Below are positions 16,650 to 24,847 of a DNA stretch of 64,000 bases, piece after piece. The translations under genes and the position numbers were made by a program. Below the pieces are notes generated by a model. The model saw only the letters and a list, made by a program, of their open reading frames with translations. It had not been told where the DNA came from and made no database searches. The stretch lies in NCBI RefSeq assembly GCF_900205965.1, contig NZ_OAOF01000019.1, positions 1-64,000 of the forward strand, given 5' to 3'. How positions within the stretch are numbered: position 1 is the stretch's first letter; every line of letters starts with the position of its first letter. The stretch comes from Lacrimispora amygdalina (GTDB lineage: Bacteria; Bacillota; Clostridia; Lachnospirales; Lachnospiraceae).

Positions 16650-17849
16650 ATGGGTTCAGAATACATGGATACGTGTGAATGCAGTCTGTCATTACAACAG
16701 CTGGAGCAGATGGATCAGGCAGAATATATTCTGGTGGATATCAGAGAGGAAAGAGCCTATCAGCATGGTTTTATTCCCGGCGCCATTCACATGGATATGG
16801 AAGCATTATCAGCAGATGAGTGCACGCTTCCCAAAGAGAAAAAGATTGTTTTATATTGCTTAAAGGGTGTAATCAGCGAGGAAGCGGCAGAGACTTTAAG
16901 AGAAAAGGGATACATGGCCTATAGCCTGGAAGGAGGCTATGGAACCTGGCTCATTCAGACCATGAAGAAAGAAGAAAAGGGACTGGGCCGTCTGGAGGAG
17001 ATTGAAAAAAGTATCCGAAAGAAATTCCATAAAGAGTTGTTCAGTAAATTTGCCAAAGCGATTAATGAATATGAGCTTGTAAAGGAAAGTGACAAGATTG
17101 CGGTATGCATCTCCGGAGGTAAGGATTCCATGCTGATGGCAAAGCTGTTTCAGGAGATCAGACGCCACAACAAGTTTCCGTTTGAGCTGGTATTTCTTGT
17201 GATGGATCCCGGATATCATGAGACAAACCGTCAGGTCATTGAAAACAATGCCAGACTTTTAAATATTCCTATTACCGTATTTGAAACACAGATTTTTGAT
17301 GCAGTCTATGAAGTGGAGAAATCCCCCTGTTATCTGTGTGCAAGAATGAGGCGGGGACACTTATACAGTAAGGCGAAGGAACTGGGCTGCAATAAGATTG
17401 CACTGGGCCACCATTATGATGATGTAATCGAGACTATACTCATGGGAATGATGTACGGAGGCCAGATCCAGACCATGATGCCTAAGCTTCACAGCACTAA
17501 TTTTGAAGGGATGGAGCTGATTCGTCCGCTGTACCTCATCAGAGAGGATGACATCAAACGGTGGAGGGATTATAATGACCTTCATTTCATCCAGTGTGCA
17601 TGCCGGTTTACCGATACCTGCACTACCTGCAGGACAGATGGAAACACCGGTTCCAAACGGGTGGAGATTAAAAACCTGATCAGCCAGTTAAAGGAGACCA
17701 ACCCCTACATTGAAAGCAACATATTTAAAAGTGTGGAGAATGTTAATCTTAATACTATAATTGCTTATAAGAAGGAAGGGGCTGTTCATCACTTTCTGGA
17801 TGATTATGATGAGAAAGCAGCAGATAAAACTGAAAATCCGGAAGAATAA
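16650..17849 (+). CDS. Rhodanese-TtcA fusion: tRNA 2-thiolation-like PP-loop ATPase
   Basis: The 399-residue protein joins two activities. The N-terminal rhodanese domain (about 10-110) has VDIREERAYQHGFIPGA and catalytic-loop Cys in LYCLKGV. The C-terminal PP-loop domain (about 150-350) has CISGGKDSMLM, the Cys pair CYLCARMRR, LGHHYDDVIETILMG and a later Cys-rich CACRFTDTCTTC. TtcA enzymes make 2-thiocytidine using an Fe-S cluster, and a built-in rhodanese could supply the persulfide sulfur. It lies 20 nt after tcdA and just before an Rrf2 regulator. The exact tRNA target is not visible. Confidence 0.88.
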   Translation: MGSEYMDTCECSLSLQQLEQMDQAEYILVDIREERAYQHGFIPGAIHMDMEALSADECTLPKEKKIVLYCLKGVISEEAAETLREKGYMAYSLEGGYGTWLIQTMKKEEKGLGRLEEIEKSIRKKFHKELFSKFAKAINEYELVKESDKIAVCISGGKDSMLMAKLFQEIRRHNKFPFELVFLVMDPGYHETNRQVIENNARLLNIPITVFETQIFDAVYEVEKSPCYLCARMRRGHLYSKAKELGCNKIALGHHYDDVIETILMGMMYGGQIQTMMPKLHSTNFEGMELIRPLYLIREDDIKRWRDYNDLHFIQCACRFTDTCTTCRTDGNTGSKRVEIKNLISQLKETNPYIESNIFKSVENVNLNTIIAYKKEGAVHHFLDDYDEKAADKTENPEE

Positions 17850-17861
17850 TCGAAAATAGAC

Positions 17862-17891
17862 TTGAAAAACATATTAACCTTGTGGTAAATT
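17862..17891 (+). promoter_or_regulatory. Rrf2 gene promoter with overlapping dyad
   Basis: TTGAAA (17862-17867), an 18-nt spacer and TAAATT (17886-17891). The near-dyad ATTAACC-TTGT-GGTAAAT (17873-17890) overlaps the spacer and -10, so it may be an autoregulatory Rrf2 operator. Confidence 0.5.
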
Positions 17892-17912
17892 ATGATAAGG
17901 AGGTTATGCCAT

Positions 17913-18344
17913 ATGAAAATTTCAACGAAAGGCCGTTATGCCATCAGACTGATGATTGATCTGGCGGAGCACAATAACGGTGAATTTATTACTCTGATGG
18001 ATATTGCCCAAAGGCAGGAGATATCAGAAAAATATTTAGAATCCATTGTATCAATTTTAAGTAAGAATAATCTCCTTATCTCTTTGAGAGGAAAGGGCGG
18101 CGGCTATAAGCTGGCTAAGGATCCGGAGCTTTATACGGTGGGAAGCATTTTACGGCTTACGGAAGGTTCGCTTGCGCCAGTGTCCTGTCTGGAGGGAGAG
18201 ACCAATAACTGCAGCAGAGCCAGTCAGTGTCAGACTCTGGAGATGTGGGAAGGCCTTAATAAGCTGATTAATGATTACTTTGACGGGATTACCATTGCTG
18301 ATCTGATTCATAAGAATGATTATATGAATAATTATGTGATATAG
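17913..18344 (+). CDS. Rrf2-family regulator
   Basis: IscR/CymR-like transcription factor of 143 residues beginning MKISTKGRYAIRLMIDLAEH, with a winged helix (about 1-65) and the wing sequence RGKGGGYKLAKDP. Three cysteines (SCLEGETNNCSRASQCQTL) lie in the region where IscR and NsrR hold their Fe-S cluster. The ATG at 17913 has AAGGAGGT 8 nt upstream; the ATG at 17892 overlaps the promoter region. Its position after the thiolation genes suggests a sulfur or Fe-S signal. Confidence 0.9.
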   Translation: MKISTKGRYAIRLMIDLAEHNNGEFITLMDIAQRQEISEKYLESIVSILSKNNLLISLRGKGGGYKLAKDPELYTVGSILRLTEGSLAPVSCLEGETNNCSRASQCQTLEMWEGLNKLINDYFDGITIADLIHKNDYMNNYVI

Positions 18345-18368
18345 GTGAATGAATGGATTTTTAATAGG

Positions 18369-18420
18369 AAGCTCCCTTCATGGATGAATTTTATCTGATT
18401 CCTCCATGAAGGGAGCTTTT
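18369..18420 (+). terminator. Terminator of the Rrf2 gene
   Basis: A perfect 16-bp stem (18369-18384 with 18403-18418) is followed by T residues. The first ATG of the downstream open frame (18406) lies inside its right arm. Confidence 0.9.
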
Positions 18421-18828
18421 TCATATAATAGGGAAGTTCACTGGGGCAACACGAGTGTACAGATGGTGCCTTCAGTACAAAATGCAGCAGACGGAGGAAA
18501 TGTTGCCTCAGCCATGCATGCGCTGCAAAGCGATAATGTGGGGGGCAGTATTACCGTTCGAAATACAGGTGGTTATGTTGCGAAATTTAAGGTTACTTTT
18601 ACTCTCAACGGACAGCGTATCGAAAAAGACAGCGGAAACTTTACGGCAGGTGTGAACAAACAGCTGGATATTCCGTCAGGTTCCACAGACATCCAGGTTG
18701 AAGCACTGGCAGCGTGGTTTATTGGCTCATGGTCCAGTATTTTTACCGTTGGATTTGATGCTCCTGTACGCAAAAGCTATGAGGTATACGGAACGACATT
18801 AAATACCAAATGGAAAGAAATTTCCTGA
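18406..18828 (+). CDS. Stand-alone cholesterol-dependent-cytolysin domain-4-like protein
   Basis: From about residue 45 the 140-residue frame follows domain 4 of thiol-activated cytolysins. GSITVRNTGGYVAKFKVTF parallels the perfringolysin GKINLDHSGAYVAQFEVAW. EALAAWFIGSWSS takes the place of the undecapeptide ECTGLAWEWWR. VRKSYEVYGTTL retains the GTTL loop whose Thr-Leu pair contacts cholesterol. Domains 1-3 (pore formation) are absent and no signal peptide is seen. The start is uncertain: ATG 18406 lies within the upstream terminator; a TATAAT at 18424-18429 would favour ATG 18463; neither has a good ribosome binding site. It may be a decaying gene or a single-domain lectin-like protein. Toxicity is not implied. 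Confidence 0.6.
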   Translation: MKGAFSYNREVHWGNTSVQMVPSVQNAADGGNVASAMHALQSDNVGGSITVRNTGGYVAKFKVTFTLNGQRIEKDSGNFTAGVNKQLDIPSGSTDIQVEALAAWFIGSWSSIFTVGFDAPVRKSYEVYGTTLNTKWKEIS

Positions 18829-18843
18829 TTTTAAAATTGGGGG

Positions 18844-18878
18844 GTGGCAGGCTTTGATTTTGGCCTGCCACTCTTTTT
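18844..18878 (+). terminator. Terminator after the D4-like gene
   Basis: GTGGCAGGC (18844-18852) pairs with GCCTGCCAC (18863-18871) and is followed by TCTTTTTT. Confidence 0.9.
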
Positions 18879-19000
18879 TGATGTATTGAAATATATATAA
18901 TCCGGCAGAACTTGCAAAGCTGATGAATTCTATAAGGGTACTAAATAAATTCCTTTTACCGTTTTTGGAAAATGGAAAAATAATTACCATGTATTACCAC

Positions 19001-19062
19001 TGGAAAAATGGAAGTAACAGTGCTATTATATTCCTGTAACACAAATGTAATAATTTTGTAAC
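19001..19062 (+). promoter_or_regulatory. Promoter with three WalR-type boxes before the CAP protein
   Basis: TGGAAA (19001-19006), a 17-nt spacer and TGC-TATTAT (19021-19029) form an extended -10 promoter. Immediately downstream TGTAAC (19035), TGTAAT (19046) and TGTAAC (19057) repeat at exactly 11-bp intervals with N5 spacers. This fits the WalR (YycF) consensus TGTWAH-N5-TGTWAH. Being downstream of the likely start they would more easily repress than activate. Confidence 0.6.
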
Positions 19063-19085
19063 AAACCCATAAGGAGGAAATAACA

Positions 19086-19868
19086 TTGAAGAGACTAAAA
19101 GCAATTGGATTGATTACGTTAACATTAACAAGCATGCTTCCATTAACAGCAAACGCAGCGGTGAATAATTCTTTCAGACAGTGCTATGGCGGAAGAAATG
19201 TGACTGCAATTTATGGCTCCGGCAATGTCAGTGATTTAAAAGCAAAGCTTCAGCAGTTTGGAATCAATTTAAACGATATAAACAATTTAAATAATTTCGA
19301 CTGGTCATCATTTAACAATCGCTATAATAAAAATTGCAATAATGGAAATACCAACAACGGAAATACCAACAACGGAAATACCGATAATGGAAATACCGAT
19401 AATGGAAATACCGATAACGGAAATACCGATAATGGAAATACCGATAACGGAAACACCGATAATGGTAATACCGATAACGGCTCTACTACCAACAAGACCT
19501 ATACCCAGCAGGTTGTAGATCTGGTAAATGCAGAAAGAGCAAAAGCCGGACTTGCCCCTCTTACCATTGATGCAAATGTGGAAAAAGCAGCTAATGTAAG
19601 AGCTGGTGAAATTCAGACTTCCTTTGAGCATGTACGTCCAAACGGAAGCTCCTTCTCTACTGCCTTAAGAGAGCAGAACGTTAACTTCCAGGGTGCAGGC
19701 GAAAACATTGCCTGGGGACAGCAGACTCCGCAAGAAGTAATGAATGCATGGATGAACAGTGCCGGACACCGCGCTAACATCTTAAATAAGAACTTTACAC
19801 ATATCGGCGTTGGCAATTTACAAAACAGTGCCGGAACACAGTACTGGGTACAGCTGTTTACATACTAA
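19086..19868 (+). CDS. Secreted CAP/SCP-domain protein with Asn-rich repeats (YkwD type)
   Basis: Exported protein of 260 residues. The signal peptide is MKRLKAIGLITLTLTSMLPL with cleavage near TANAA. A short N-terminal region is followed by nine NGNTN/NGNTD repeats (about residues 86-130). The CAP domain (about 140-260) has VDLVNAERAKAGLAPLTID, FEHVRPNGSSF, GAGENIAWG, WMNSAGHRANILN and the terminal YWVQLFTY. Function of bacterial CAP proteins is poorly known. The TTG start at 19086 is preceded by AAGGAGG. Three WalR-type boxes in its promoter would place it in the cell-wall regulon. Confidence 0.9.
   Translation: MKRLKAIGLITLTLTSMLPLTANAAVNNSFRQCYGGRNVTAIYGSGNVSDLKAKLQQFGINLNDINNLNNFDWSSFNNRYNKNCNNGNTNNGNTNNGNTDNGNTDNGNTDNGNTDNGNTDNGNTDNGNTDNGSTTNKTYTQQVVDLVNAERAKAGLAPLTIDANVEKAANVRAGEIQTSFEHVRPNGSSFSTALREQNVNFQGAGENIAWGQQTPQEVMNAWMNSAGHRANILNKNFTHIGVGNLQNSAGTQYWVQLFTY
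19341..19475 (+). repeat. 15-bp tandem repeat, nine units, in the CAP gene
   Basis: Nine units of the type AAYGGAAATACCRAY encode NGNTN or NGNTD; a degenerate tenth unit follows to 19490. All are in frame, and mostly synonymous differences separate the units. Copy number may vary by slippage. Confidence 0.95.
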
Positions 19869-19892
19869 GTAAAGACAATTATACATAAGATG

Positions 19893-19926
19893 CGTCCTGA
19901 GAGGAAATCCTTTCAGGGCGTTTTTA
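19893..19926. terminator. Terminator between the CAP and LysR genes
   Basis: CGTCCTGAGAGG (19893-19904) pairs with CCTTTCAGGGCG (19909-19920), with G-T pairs, followed by TTTTTA. It lies just before the stop of the converging LysR gene. Confidence 0.8.
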
Positions 19927-20796
19927 TTTTTGCTTTACCAGCTCCATGAAACGAAGCATTTCCGGATTCAGATACTTATTCTGGTGATAAATCATCTGAT
20001 ATTCCCGATTGAGATCAATTCCATGCAGGGCAATAGGAAACAGAGTGCCCTTTTCCAGGTATTTTCGCACTTGCCGTTCCGGCAGTATGGCTATCCCCAG
20101 ATTTGAATGTACGCCCCATAGGATTGCTTCATAGCTGCTGCTTTCCAGGGCAGGACGGAGAATAAAATCGTGGAGATGAAAGGCAGATTCAGCCAGTTTT
20201 CTGGTCTGACTGCCTTTTTCCCGTAAAAGAAAATGTTCTTCTTTTAAGTCATCCAGTGTGACATTTTTCATCTGGGAGAATGGATGGGAAGAACTGCATA
20301 CTAAAATTAACTGTTCTCTGTCAAACGGTTCCTTCAGAATTTTATCAGAACTGCTTACGCCCTCTGTGAGTGCCAGGTCAAGCTGGTTTTCCAGAACGGC
20401 AGCCTCGATGCGGTCAGAGGTGTCGACTTTTATGTAAGGAGCGGGTAGCTGGCCTTTATTTGTATAACGATTCATTAAATCAGGCATCAGACAGATTCCG
20501 ATCGTGCTGGAAAATCCGATCCGCAGCGGTGTGGTTTGTTCCTTTTTTTTAAATTCCAGATCCATTTCCTGATAAAGAGAGGTGATATGGGAAGCGAATT
20601 CATATAAATGGCGGGCTGCACCGGTCTTTTGAATACCTCTTCCGGCGCGTTCAAATAAGCGGATGGAATATTCCTGTTCCAGTTCCCGGATTGCCAGACT
20701 TACTGCAGGCTGGCTGATACTCAGCTTCTTTGCAGCCGCTGAGATGCTTTCTTCCTTATAAACCGTAACAAAAATGATCAGGGTTTTAATCGACAT
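19924..20796 (-). CDS. LysR-family regulator of the sulfate operon (CysL/CysB-like)
   Basis: Regulator of 290 residues. The N-terminal helix-turn-helix (about 1-60) contains ESISAAAKKLSISQPAVSLA and IRELEQEYSIRLFER. The C-terminal effector domain (about 90-290) has LRIGFSSTIGICLMP. The ATG at 20796 has AGGAGG upstream. It is divergent from sbp-cysTWA-aprAB-cysDN, and a perfect palindrome lies between, so control of sulfate assimilation is likely. The effector is not known; O-acetylserine or a reduced sulfur compound would be usual. Confidence 0.88.
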   Translation of the reverse strand: MSIKTLIIFVTVYKEESISAAAKKLSISQPAVSLAIRELEQEYSIRLFERAGRGIQKTGAARHLYEFASHITSLYQEMDLEFKKKEQTTPLRIGFSSTIGICLMPDLMNRYTNKGQLPAPYIKVDTSDRIEAAVLENQLDLALTEGVSSSDKILKEPFDREQLILVCSSSHPFSQMKNVTLDDLKEEHFLLREKGSQTRKLAESAFHLHDFILRPALESSSYEAILWGVHSNLGIAILPERQVRKYLEKGTLFPIALHGIDLNREYQMIYHQNKYLNPEMLRFMELVKQK

Positions 20797-20833
20797 GACT
20801 GCCTCCTATCTAATATCCATATTAACATACAGG

Positions 20834-20850
20834 TTATATATGATATATAA
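20834..20850. promoter_or_regulatory. Palindrome in the lysR-sbp intergenic region
   Basis: TTATATAT (20834-20841), G, ATATATAA (20843-20850) is a perfect 17-bp palindrome close to the lysR start. It is a candidate LysR recognition site, though AT-rich palindromes also arise by chance. Confidence 0.4.
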
Positions 20851-20987
20851 GCAAAAAAATATGATTCAAGTAAAATAGATAAGGAAATTCTACCATACAG
20901 TCTGAGAAAAAACAATAACATACTTTACAAATGTGTAAATAGGGATTAAACTTCCAGATAACGCAGGGAGCATAGGGAGGCTGATGA

Positions 20988-22013
20988 ATGAGAAAAAGAG
21001 GAAAAACATGTGCAGGTGTCCTTACACTGCTGGCAGCAGCAGTGCTTACCGGATGCGCAGGGCAGACAGGTTCCGAAAAGGTTAAAACAATTACAATTAC
21101 CAATGTTTCATACGATGCAACCAGAGAGTTTTATCAGGAATACAACAGGATCTTCGAATCTTATTACCGGGACACCTATAAGACAAAAATAACGGTAGTG
21201 CAGTCCCATGGAGGGTCGGGAGGTCAGGCACGTTCGGTCATAGAAGGGGCAAAAGCAGACGTGGTGACTCTGGCTCTGGGTCAAGATATTACCATGATTG
21301 AAAAGTCAGGTCTGATTAATTCCGAATGGATTAAGGAATTTGAGGATAATTCATCACCCTATACCTCAGCAATTGTGTTTCTGGTTAGGAAAGGGAATAA
21401 AAAAAAGATAAAGGATTGGTCTGATCTGGTAAAGCCAGGTGTGGAGATTATCGCCCCGGATCCAAAGAGCAGCGGCGGTGCCTGTTGGAATTTCCTGGCT
21501 GCATGGCAGTATGCAAAAGTCACTTATCATGGAGATGAGGAGAAAATGAAATCATTTGCAGCGGACCTATACAGGAATGTTTCTGTTATGGATTCAGGTG
21601 CAAGGGGAGCCACCACTACCTTTGTGGAAAACGGTCAGGGAGATGTGCTGATTGCCTGGGAGAATGAAGCCATCAACACGGTGAAAGAGTATCCGGATCA
21701 ATATGAAATTATTACGCCCGGAATCAGTATTCTTGCACAACCCAGTGTGGCGGTGGTGGATGAAAACGCACTCAGAGACAAAGCGGAGAAGGCTTCAGAG
21801 GAATACATAAAATATCTCTATTCCGATGAAGCCCAGAGACTGATCGGTAAATACGGATACAGACCCTCAAATAGGAAGATTCTTTCTGAGTTTTCCGAAA
21901 CGTTTGATCTGAATGTAAATCTTTGTACCATTGATGATTTTGGCGGCTGGGATACTGCTTATAAAACCTATTTTGCAGACGAAGGAATCTTTGACGAGAT
22001 TTACGGTAATTAG
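20988..22013 (+). CDS. sbp: Sulfate ABC transporter substrate-binding lipoprotein
   Basis: Extracellular lipoprotein of 341 residues that delivers sulfate or thiosulfate to CysTWA. The lipobox is LTGC (C23). Family motifs are ITITNVSYDATREFYQEYN, SHGGSGGQARSVIEGAKADV and PDPKSSGGACWNFLAAW. GGGAGG lies upstream of the ATG. It is first in an eight-gene sulfate assimilation operon. Confidence 0.94.
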   Translation: MRKRGKTCAGVLTLLAAAVLTGCAGQTGSEKVKTITITNVSYDATREFYQEYNRIFESYYRDTYKTKITVVQSHGGSGGQARSVIEGAKADVVTLALGQDITMIEKSGLINSEWIKEFEDNSSPYTSAIVFLVRKGNKKKIKDWSDLVKPGVEIIAPDPKSSGGACWNFLAAWQYAKVTYHGDEEKMKSFAADLYRNVSVMDSGARGATTTFVENGQGDVLIAWENEAINTVKEYPDQYEIITPGISILAQPSVAVVDENALRDKAEKASEEYIKYLYSDEAQRLIGKYGYRPSNRKILSEFSETFDLNVNLCTIDDFGGWDTAYKTYFADEGIFDEIYGN

Positions 22014-22028
22014 AGGGAGGAAAGTTAC

Positions 22029-22880
22029 ATGACAAAACTGTCAGATCCAAAAGAAAAAAAACAGCGTGTCATACCGGGATTCGGACTGAGTATGGGGATC
22101 ACTCTGTTCATGCTTTCCGGCTTTATAATCATTCCTCTTGCCTCAGTGCTGGTGTATTCTTTTCAGTTATCACCGCGGGAGTTTATAAACCTGATTACAA
22201 AAACCAATGTGGTAAATGCGTTTAAAACCAGCCTGTTATGTTCCGTTTTTGCCGCATTTGTCAACAGTGTGTTCGGGCTGATTCTTGCCTGGGTGCTGGT
22301 GCGCTATGAGTTTCCAGGCAAACGGATTATGGATGGACTCATCGAACTTCCCTTTGCCCTTCCCACTGCAGTGGCAGGAATCACTCTGTCCAAATTGTAT
22401 TCAGATACGGGTATTATGGGCCGGTTTCTGGGGCTGTTGGGGATAAAAGCAGCATATACGAAGACCGGACTGACCATCGCTCTGATTTTTATTGGAATAC
22501 CATTTGTAGTGCGTTCCATTCAGCCGGTTCTTAAGACCCTTGATCCAAGATACGAAGAGGCGGCAGCAATTCTGGGAGCAGGAAAGTTTTATACATTCAG
22601 AAGGGTGATTCTGCCGGAGCTTGGACCTGCGCTTTTAACCGGATTTGGTCTTGCATTCGCAAGAGGGGTGGGGGAGTACGGCAGCGTAATCTATATATCC
22701 GGAAACAACGCCAGGGATCAGACACAGGTGGTTTCCTATGTGATTACGCAGAAACTCAATTATTTGGATTATCCTGGCGCAACGGCAATTGCTCTGGTGC
22801 TGCTTTTTCTGTCCTTTCTGGTTTTACTGTTTGTAAATATGATTCAGGTGCATCAGGCGAAGCGGACCAGCAGCTTATAG
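22029..22880 (+). CDS. cysT: Sulfate ABC transporter permease CysT
   Basis: Membrane permease of 283 residues with about six hydrophobic helices and the inner-membrane permease EAA loop, here YEEAAAILGAGKFYTFRRVI. It also has PFALPTAVAGITLSKLYSDTG, typical of CysT/CysU. It pairs with CysW to form the channel. It begins 15 nt after sbp, with GGGAGGAAAG as ribosome binding site. Confidence 0.94.
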   Translation: MTKLSDPKEKKQRVIPGFGLSMGITLFMLSGFIIIPLASVLVYSFQLSPREFINLITKTNVVNAFKTSLLCSVFAAFVNSVFGLILAWVLVRYEFPGKRIMDGLIELPFALPTAVAGITLSKLYSDTGIMGRFLGLLGIKAAYTKTGLTIALIFIGIPFVVRSIQPVLKTLDPRYEEAAAILGAGKFYTFRRVILPELGPALLTGFGLAFARGVGEYGSVIYISGNNARDQTQVVSYVITQKLNYLDYPGATAIALVLLFLSFLVLLFVNMIQVHQAKRTSSL

Positions 22881-22891
22881 GAGGGAATTAG

Positions 22892-23728
22892 ATGAAAATA
22901 AAAAGTAAATGGATTCTTATTGGAATCAGCGGCATATTTCTCTTTTTCATGCTGGTGCTGCCTTTAATCTCAGTTATCGTCAATTCACTGAAAGAGGGAC
23001 TGGGATTTTATTTCAGATCATTGGCATCCCCTACTGTGAAATCAGCGTTAGGGGTCACTGTACTGGCAGCTGTAATTGCAGTTACAGTCAATACAATCTT
23101 TGGTATCTCGGCAGCATGGCTGATAACCAGATTTTCATTTAGAGGGAAGCAGATTCTTTCTGCAGTCATTGATATTCCGTTTTCCATATCTCCCGTTATT
23201 GCAGGGCTTGCTTTTTTAATGACGTTCGGGAGAATGGGGTGGGCTGGTGGTCTGATTGCCAGGCTGAATGAAGTCCTCGGAACAAATATCCGGATCGTAT
23301 TTGCCGTTCCGGGGGTTGTGCTTGCAACTGTATTTGTCACATTTCCATTTGTATCAAGGGAAATCATACCGGTTCTTCTCTCAAAAGGAAAAGAAGAGGA
23401 AGAAGCGGCAGCACTGATGGGGGCTGGCGGATTTACCATATTCCGTAGGATTACGTTTCCTCATATACGTTTTGCACTTCTTTATGGGGTGATTCTCTGT
23501 ACAGCGAGGGCATTTGGAGAGTTCGGGGCCGTCCATGCCCTGTCGAAAACCAGAGGGGAGACGTTCACCCTTCCTCTTGAAATCGATGCTCTTTATCTTT
23601 CCAGTTCATCGGAATCCATTACTTCGGCATTTGCTGTCTCTTCCATTCTGGTACTTATGGCGGTTGCAGTGCTGATCATACGCAATATTGCGGAGCATCA
23701 GGCAAAAAAGAATGGGAAAGAGGCGTAA
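22892..23728 (+). CDS. cysW: Sulfate ABC transporter permease CysW
   Basis: Second permease subunit, 278 residues. It has an EAA loop (EEEEAAALMGAGGFTIFRRI) and the CysW-type PFSISPVIAGLAFLMTFG. Six or so hydrophobic segments are visible. It lies 11 nt after cysT, with AGGAGGG before the ATG. Confidence 0.94.
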   Translation: MKIKSKWILIGISGIFLFFMLVLPLISVIVNSLKEGLGFYFRSLASPTVKSALGVTVLAAVIAVTVNTIFGISAAWLITRFSFRGKQILSAVIDIPFSISPVIAGLAFLMTFGRMGWAGGLIARLNEVLGTNIRIVFAVPGVVLATVFVTFPFVSREIIPVLLSKGKEEEEAAALMGAGGFTIFRRITFPHIRFALLYGVILCTARAFGEFGAVHALSKTRGETFTLPLEIDALYLSSSSESITSAFAVSSILVLMAVAVLIIRNIAEHQAKKNGKEA

Positions 23729-23749
23729 AGGCTTCACCAGGAGGGTTTT

Positions 23750-24814
23750 ATGTACATAGAAATGAAAAATATTGAAAAATCATATGGAGATTTTAAGGCC
23801 TCAAAAGAAGTGAATTTTGGTCTGAAAAAAGGAACGCTGGCTGCCCTTCTGGGACCCAGCGGAAGCGGTAAAACAACTATTTTACGGATGATTGCAGGTT
23901 TTGAAACACCGGACTCCGGAGATATCATGATCGATCAGAAGAGAGTTAATGATCTCCCGGCTGCTGAGAGAGGAATCGGTTTTGTATTTCAGAATTATGC
24001 ACTGTTCCGGTACATGACGGTTTATGAAAATATCGCTTTTGGTCTGGAAGTAAAAAAAGTTCATAAAAAGCTGATCAGGGAACGGGTCATGGAGCTGCTG
24101 TCCTTAACTGGTCTGGAGGGGTTAGAGAAACGCTATCCCAATCAGCTTTCCGGCGGACAGCGTCAGAGGGTTGCATTTGCCAGAGCACTGGCACCAAACC
24201 CAGGCCTTTTGCTGCTTGATGAACCATTTGCAGCCATTGATTCGAAGGTGCGTCAGGAACTTCGCAGCTGGTTAAAGGAAATGATTCACAAGGTGGGTAT
24301 TACCAGTATCTTTGTTACCCATGATCAGGATGAAGCGGTGGAGGTGGCAGATGAGATCATTGTCACCAATCAGGGAAGAATCGAACAGATCGCAACCCCA
24401 TTTGAGATCTATAAAAATCCGGCAACCCCATTTGTAGCTGAATTTATCGGTCAGTCTGCCAGAATGGACGTATATCACAGGCTGAGGGGCTTTGAAAAAG
24501 GTGATTTTACAGGAGCGATTATCCGGCCCGAGTTTGTGGAAGCGTTTAAAAGTGACAATTCAAAATTCCAGGATGTGATTAAATATTCCCAGGAAGGAAC
24601 CATTGAAGACATCTCCTTTCGGGGAAACTATCTGGAGGTACGGCTGAATGTAAATGGAGTTACCCTCACGACCCGCAGATCTCTGGAGAGGCGCCCTGTT
24701 GCCATTGGTGAGAAAATGAATGTAATTGTTTACAGGATTTATGCTTACGATGACAAAAAGGCGTATCTGCTGGAAAATTCATTGTTAAACGGAGTCAATA
24801 TCGTCACATTCTGA
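23750..24814 (+). CDS. cysA: Sulfate ABC transporter ATPase CysA
   Basis: ATP-hydrolysing subunit of 354 residues. It has Walker A GPSGSGKTT, signature LSGGQRQRVAFARAL, Walker B LLLLDEPFAAID and the H-loop VTHDQDEAVEV. A C-terminal TOBE-like regulatory domain (about 240-354) follows. Translation starts at ATG 23750 with AGGAGGG upstream. Confidence 0.94.
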   Translation: MYIEMKNIEKSYGDFKASKEVNFGLKKGTLAALLGPSGSGKTTILRMIAGFETPDSGDIMIDQKRVNDLPAAERGIGFVFQNYALFRYMTVYENIAFGLEVKKVHKKLIRERVMELLSLTGLEGLEKRYPNQLSGGQRQRVAFARALAPNPGLLLLDEPFAAIDSKVRQELRSWLKEMIHKVGITSIFVTHDQDEAVEVADEIIVTNQGRIEQIATPFEIYKNPATPFVAEFIGQSARMDVYHRLRGFEKGDFTGAIIRPEFVEAFKSDNSKFQDVIKYSQEGTIEDISFRGNYLEVRLNVNGVTLTTRRSLERRPVAIGEKMNVIVYRIYAYDDKKAYLLENSLLNGVNIVTF

Positions 24815-24847
24815 CATAGAAAAAAGAATCAGACAGAGGAGTTAAAG

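Noticed and set aside
19341..19490. CRISPR-like array
   Set aside because: The 15-bp units are directly contiguous with no spacers and encode an in-frame peptide repeat.
19308..19631. Minus-strand frame with Ile/Gly/Val repeats
   Set aside because: It is the antisense of the NGNTD repeat array and has no start signal.
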